This document shows positions 12,103 to 13,725 of a DNA stretch of 13,725 nucleotides, piece after piece. The notes beneath the pieces were generated by a model. The model saw only the letters and a program-made list of their open reading frames with translations. It made no database searches and had not been told where the DNA came from. Source of the stretch: Acidobacteriota bacterium (lineage in GTDB: Bacteria; Acidobacteriota; Vicinamibacteria; Vicinamibacterales; 2-12-FULL-66-21); contig JAIVJE010000054.1 in assembly GCA_020200195.1 (NCBI GenBank), forward strand, positions 1 through 13,725. Reading direction: 5' to 3'. Position 1 is the first letter of the stretch; every line of letters starts with the position of its first letter. The position numbers and the translations under genes are program-made.

Positions 12103-13725
12103 AAAGTGTCGGATTCTGCGTGTGCCATTTCGTCGCCCGCTCGAATGCGAGCGCGGTCCGTAGCACAGTGGCTTCGTCGTACAGCCGCCCGGTGATCATC
12201 AGCTCCACCGGCGCGTTGTTGTAGAACCCCGCCTTGAGCGCGACAGCCGGGTGTCCGGTCAGGTTTGTCATCCCCAGGCTTGCGCTTCCCGTCGGCGACA
12301 GAAAGACGTCGTACTGAGACATCAGGGTTTCCATCTCCCGCACGAGCAGCGTTCGGGCGCGCTGCGCGCGGATGTATTCGACGGCCGGCACGAAGCGGCC
12401 CGTGCGGAACGAATTGGGCCAGTTGCCGAGCGAGGGGTCGTTGATGTCCTTGCTGCGCGTCAGGTCGTCGAATGCCGCCGCAGCCTCCGTGTTCAACACG
12501 AAACCGATCGCACCGGCCATGTTCGACGCGGGCAGTTCGATCGGGTGCAGCGTGGCGCCCGCCTTGCGGTACACGTCCAGCGCCTCGTTCATGATCTTGA
12601 GCTGGGCTTCCCGCTGCTGCCGTTGCTCTTCGGGGCTCAGGGGAGGTGGCCCACCGCGGCCACGTCCCTCGCCGGCCGGAGCGCCGGCGCCTGCGGTCGC
12701 ACCCGCAGCGCCTGGGCCAGCCGCCCCTTCGCCGCGTCCACCTGCGGCCGGGTCGGTCTTACGCGCTTCGAACTCGGTCTTTACGTATCCGATCCGCAGC
12801 TTGGAGAGCGGCACATCGGGATTCCACACGAACGGGGCGTCCACGACTGTGTCGTCGCGACCGTCAGGGCCGTAGATCGCATTGAACACCAGCACGCAGT
12901 CCTCGACCGACCGGCACATCGGACCGATCTTGTCCATCGTCCAACTGAGCGCCATGGCGCCGTGACGGCTGATGCGACCGTACGTAGGACGGAGCCCGGT
13001 GACGCCGTTGACGGCCGACGGCGAGATGATCGACCCGCGGGTCTCGGTTCCGATCGCGAAACCCAGCAACCCCGCGGCGGTCGCCGAGCCCGGCCCGGCT
13101 GACGATCCACTCGAGCCCCCGCGCCGGGGATCATCGGGGTTCCACGGGTTCTTCGTCTGCCCGCGGAACCAGCGATCGCCCTGCGCGAGCGCACCCATCG
13201 ACAGTTTCGCGACGAGCACGGCACCGGCGTCACGAAGCCGCTCAACGACGGTCGCGTCGTAATCGAACGTCTGATTCTGAAAGGGTCCCGCTCCCCACGT
13301 CGTCGGAATCCCCTTGGTCGCGAACAGATCTTTCGCGCCCCAGGGGATGCCGTGGAGCGGGCCCTTGTACCGGCCCGCTCGAATCTCCCGGTCGGCCTGC
13401 GCCGCCTGCGCGAGTGCGAGGTCTTCAGTCAGCGTGACGACGTTGTTCAGCTTCGGTCCGTACTTCTTCAAACGATCCAGGTACATCCTCGTGAGCTCGG
13501 TCGCCGATACGTCGCGGCGCTGCACGAGCGGGGCGAGGGCGGTTACAGGAAGGAATGCGAGGTCGTCCAGTGAGGACGGCCGCGCCGCCGGAGGCTGGAG
13601 CGAAACCTCGATCTTCGCGCCAGGCGTGGCTCCGCCCTTCGGCTTCTTGCCGGGTAGATATGGACGGAATGTGAGGGCAGGCTCGGTGTCGAGCGGAATG
13701 TCGATCTTGCGCAGCTGCTCGTAGC
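12101..13725 (-). CDS. Amidase-signature family hydrolase (5' end beyond the window)
   Basis: About 540 residues are visible; the frame stays open to the right edge, so the true start lies outside. The upstream part (YEQLRKIDIPLDTEPALTFR near the edge) belongs to the protein, which makes the GTG at 13525 an internal codon. The Ser-cisSer-Lys triad can be placed, numbering from that codon, as K65 (GIPWGAKDL), S141 (GGSSGSSAG) and S165 (TETRGSIISPSAVNG), at about 13333, 13105 and 13033. Such enzymes hydrolyse amide bonds; the substrate (amino-acid amide, peptide or glutaminyl-tRNA-like) cannot be told, but the single-gene setting and the long N-terminal extension argue against GatA. A Gly/Ala/Pro-rich insert is encoded at about 12640-12760. 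The final part ends TKWHTQNPTL. It converges on the M56 gene with a shared hairpin between. Whether a signal peptide exists cannot be seen. Confidence 0.9.
   Translation of the reverse strand, partial: YEQLRKIDIPLDTEPALTFRPYLPGKKPKGGATPGAKIEVSLQPPAARPSSLDDLAFLPVTALAPLVQRRDVSATELTRMYLDRLKKYGPKLNNVVTLTEDLALAQAAQADREIRAGRYKGPLHGIPWGAKDLFATKGIPTTWGAGPFQNQTFDYDATVVERLRDAGAVLVAKLSMGALAQGDRWFRGQTKNPWNPDDPRRGGSSGSSAGPGSATAAGLLGFAIGTETRGSIISPSAVNGVTGLRPTYGRISRHGAMALSWTMDKIGPMCRSVEDCVLVFNAIYGPDGRDDTVVDAPFVWNPDVPLSKLRIGYVKTEFEARKTDPAAGGRGEGAAGPGAAGATAGAGAPAGEGRGRGGPPPLSPEEQRQQREAQLKIMNEALDVYRKAGATLHPIELPASNMAGAIGFVLNTEAAAAFDDLTRSKDINDPSLGNWPNSFRTGRFVPAVEYIRAQRARTLLVREMETLMSQYDVFLSPTGSASLGMTNLTGHPAVALKAGFYNNAPVELMITGRLYDEATVLRTALAFERATKWHTQNPTL

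Noticed and set aside
13523..13525. GTG 13525 as the amidase start
   Set aside because: The frame continues upstream without a stop to the window edge and reads as typical amidase N-terminal sequence, so the codon is internal.
1..13725. tRNA, rRNA, riboswitch, insertion sequence or integrase
   Set aside because: No cloverleaf, rRNA motif, transposase/integrase gene or terminal inverted repeats were recognised on reading both strands; a covariance-model scan was not possible.

Overview
The window is GC-rich, densely packed bacterial DNA. The gene content points to Acidobacteriota, perhaps a Vicinamibacteria-type lineage: a cyclophilin, ECF-like sigma factor and WWWxFHQ-tailed Ser/Thr kinase in one operon, a BlaI/M56 pair whose M56 protein has a long tail of repeats, and a large amidase. 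The organism is inferred from gene families and style only; there is no rRNA or other marker.

Layout. (1) Positions 65-6142, plus strand: a DUF4199-type membrane protein, an MltB-type lytic transglycosylase, then a tight three-gene unit of TonB-dependent receptor, YfiR-family periplasmic protein and hybrid histidine kinase with a YfiN/CHASE8-like sensor region. The last three overlap or abut and look like one envelope-to-cytoplasm signalling module. It resembles YfiBNR, but the outer-membrane partner is a TonB receptor and the output is a phosphorelay kinase instead of a diguanylate cyclase. (2) 6143-6263: a 14-bp-period tandem repeat and a small dyad between convergent genes; the same repeat family is present at the left edge of the window. 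(3) 8680-6264, minus strand: cyclophilin, ECF-like sigma factor and Ser/Thr kinase, joined by TGATG and GTGA stop/start overlaps. The kinase reading frame is shifted near its C-terminus, and the expected ending (IIEPATTAAAG) is found in another frame. (4) 8681-8819: a divergent control region with a TATAAT element facing left, and a TTGACA-N17-GATATT promoter facing right that carries two matching dyads 21 bp apart. (5) 8820-12073, plus strand: BlaI-type repressor and an M56/BlaR1-type sensor gene. The M56 gene is broken at about 9870: the segment expected to hold the HExxH zinc site is missing and the frame changes. Its downstream part carries three 15-residue repeats, a Pro/Ser linker, a beta-rich segment and eight 33-34-residue repeats. 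(6) 12072-12102: a hairpin terminator. (7) 12101 to the right edge, minus strand: an amidase-signature enzyme whose start lies outside the window.

The most interesting points are the rewired YfiR module, the M56 gene that has lost its catalytic motif but keeps an elaborate repeat tail, the paired operator-like dyads in front of blaI, and the 14-bp repeat on both sides of region 1. Both broken genes need read-level confirmation before they are treated as biology.
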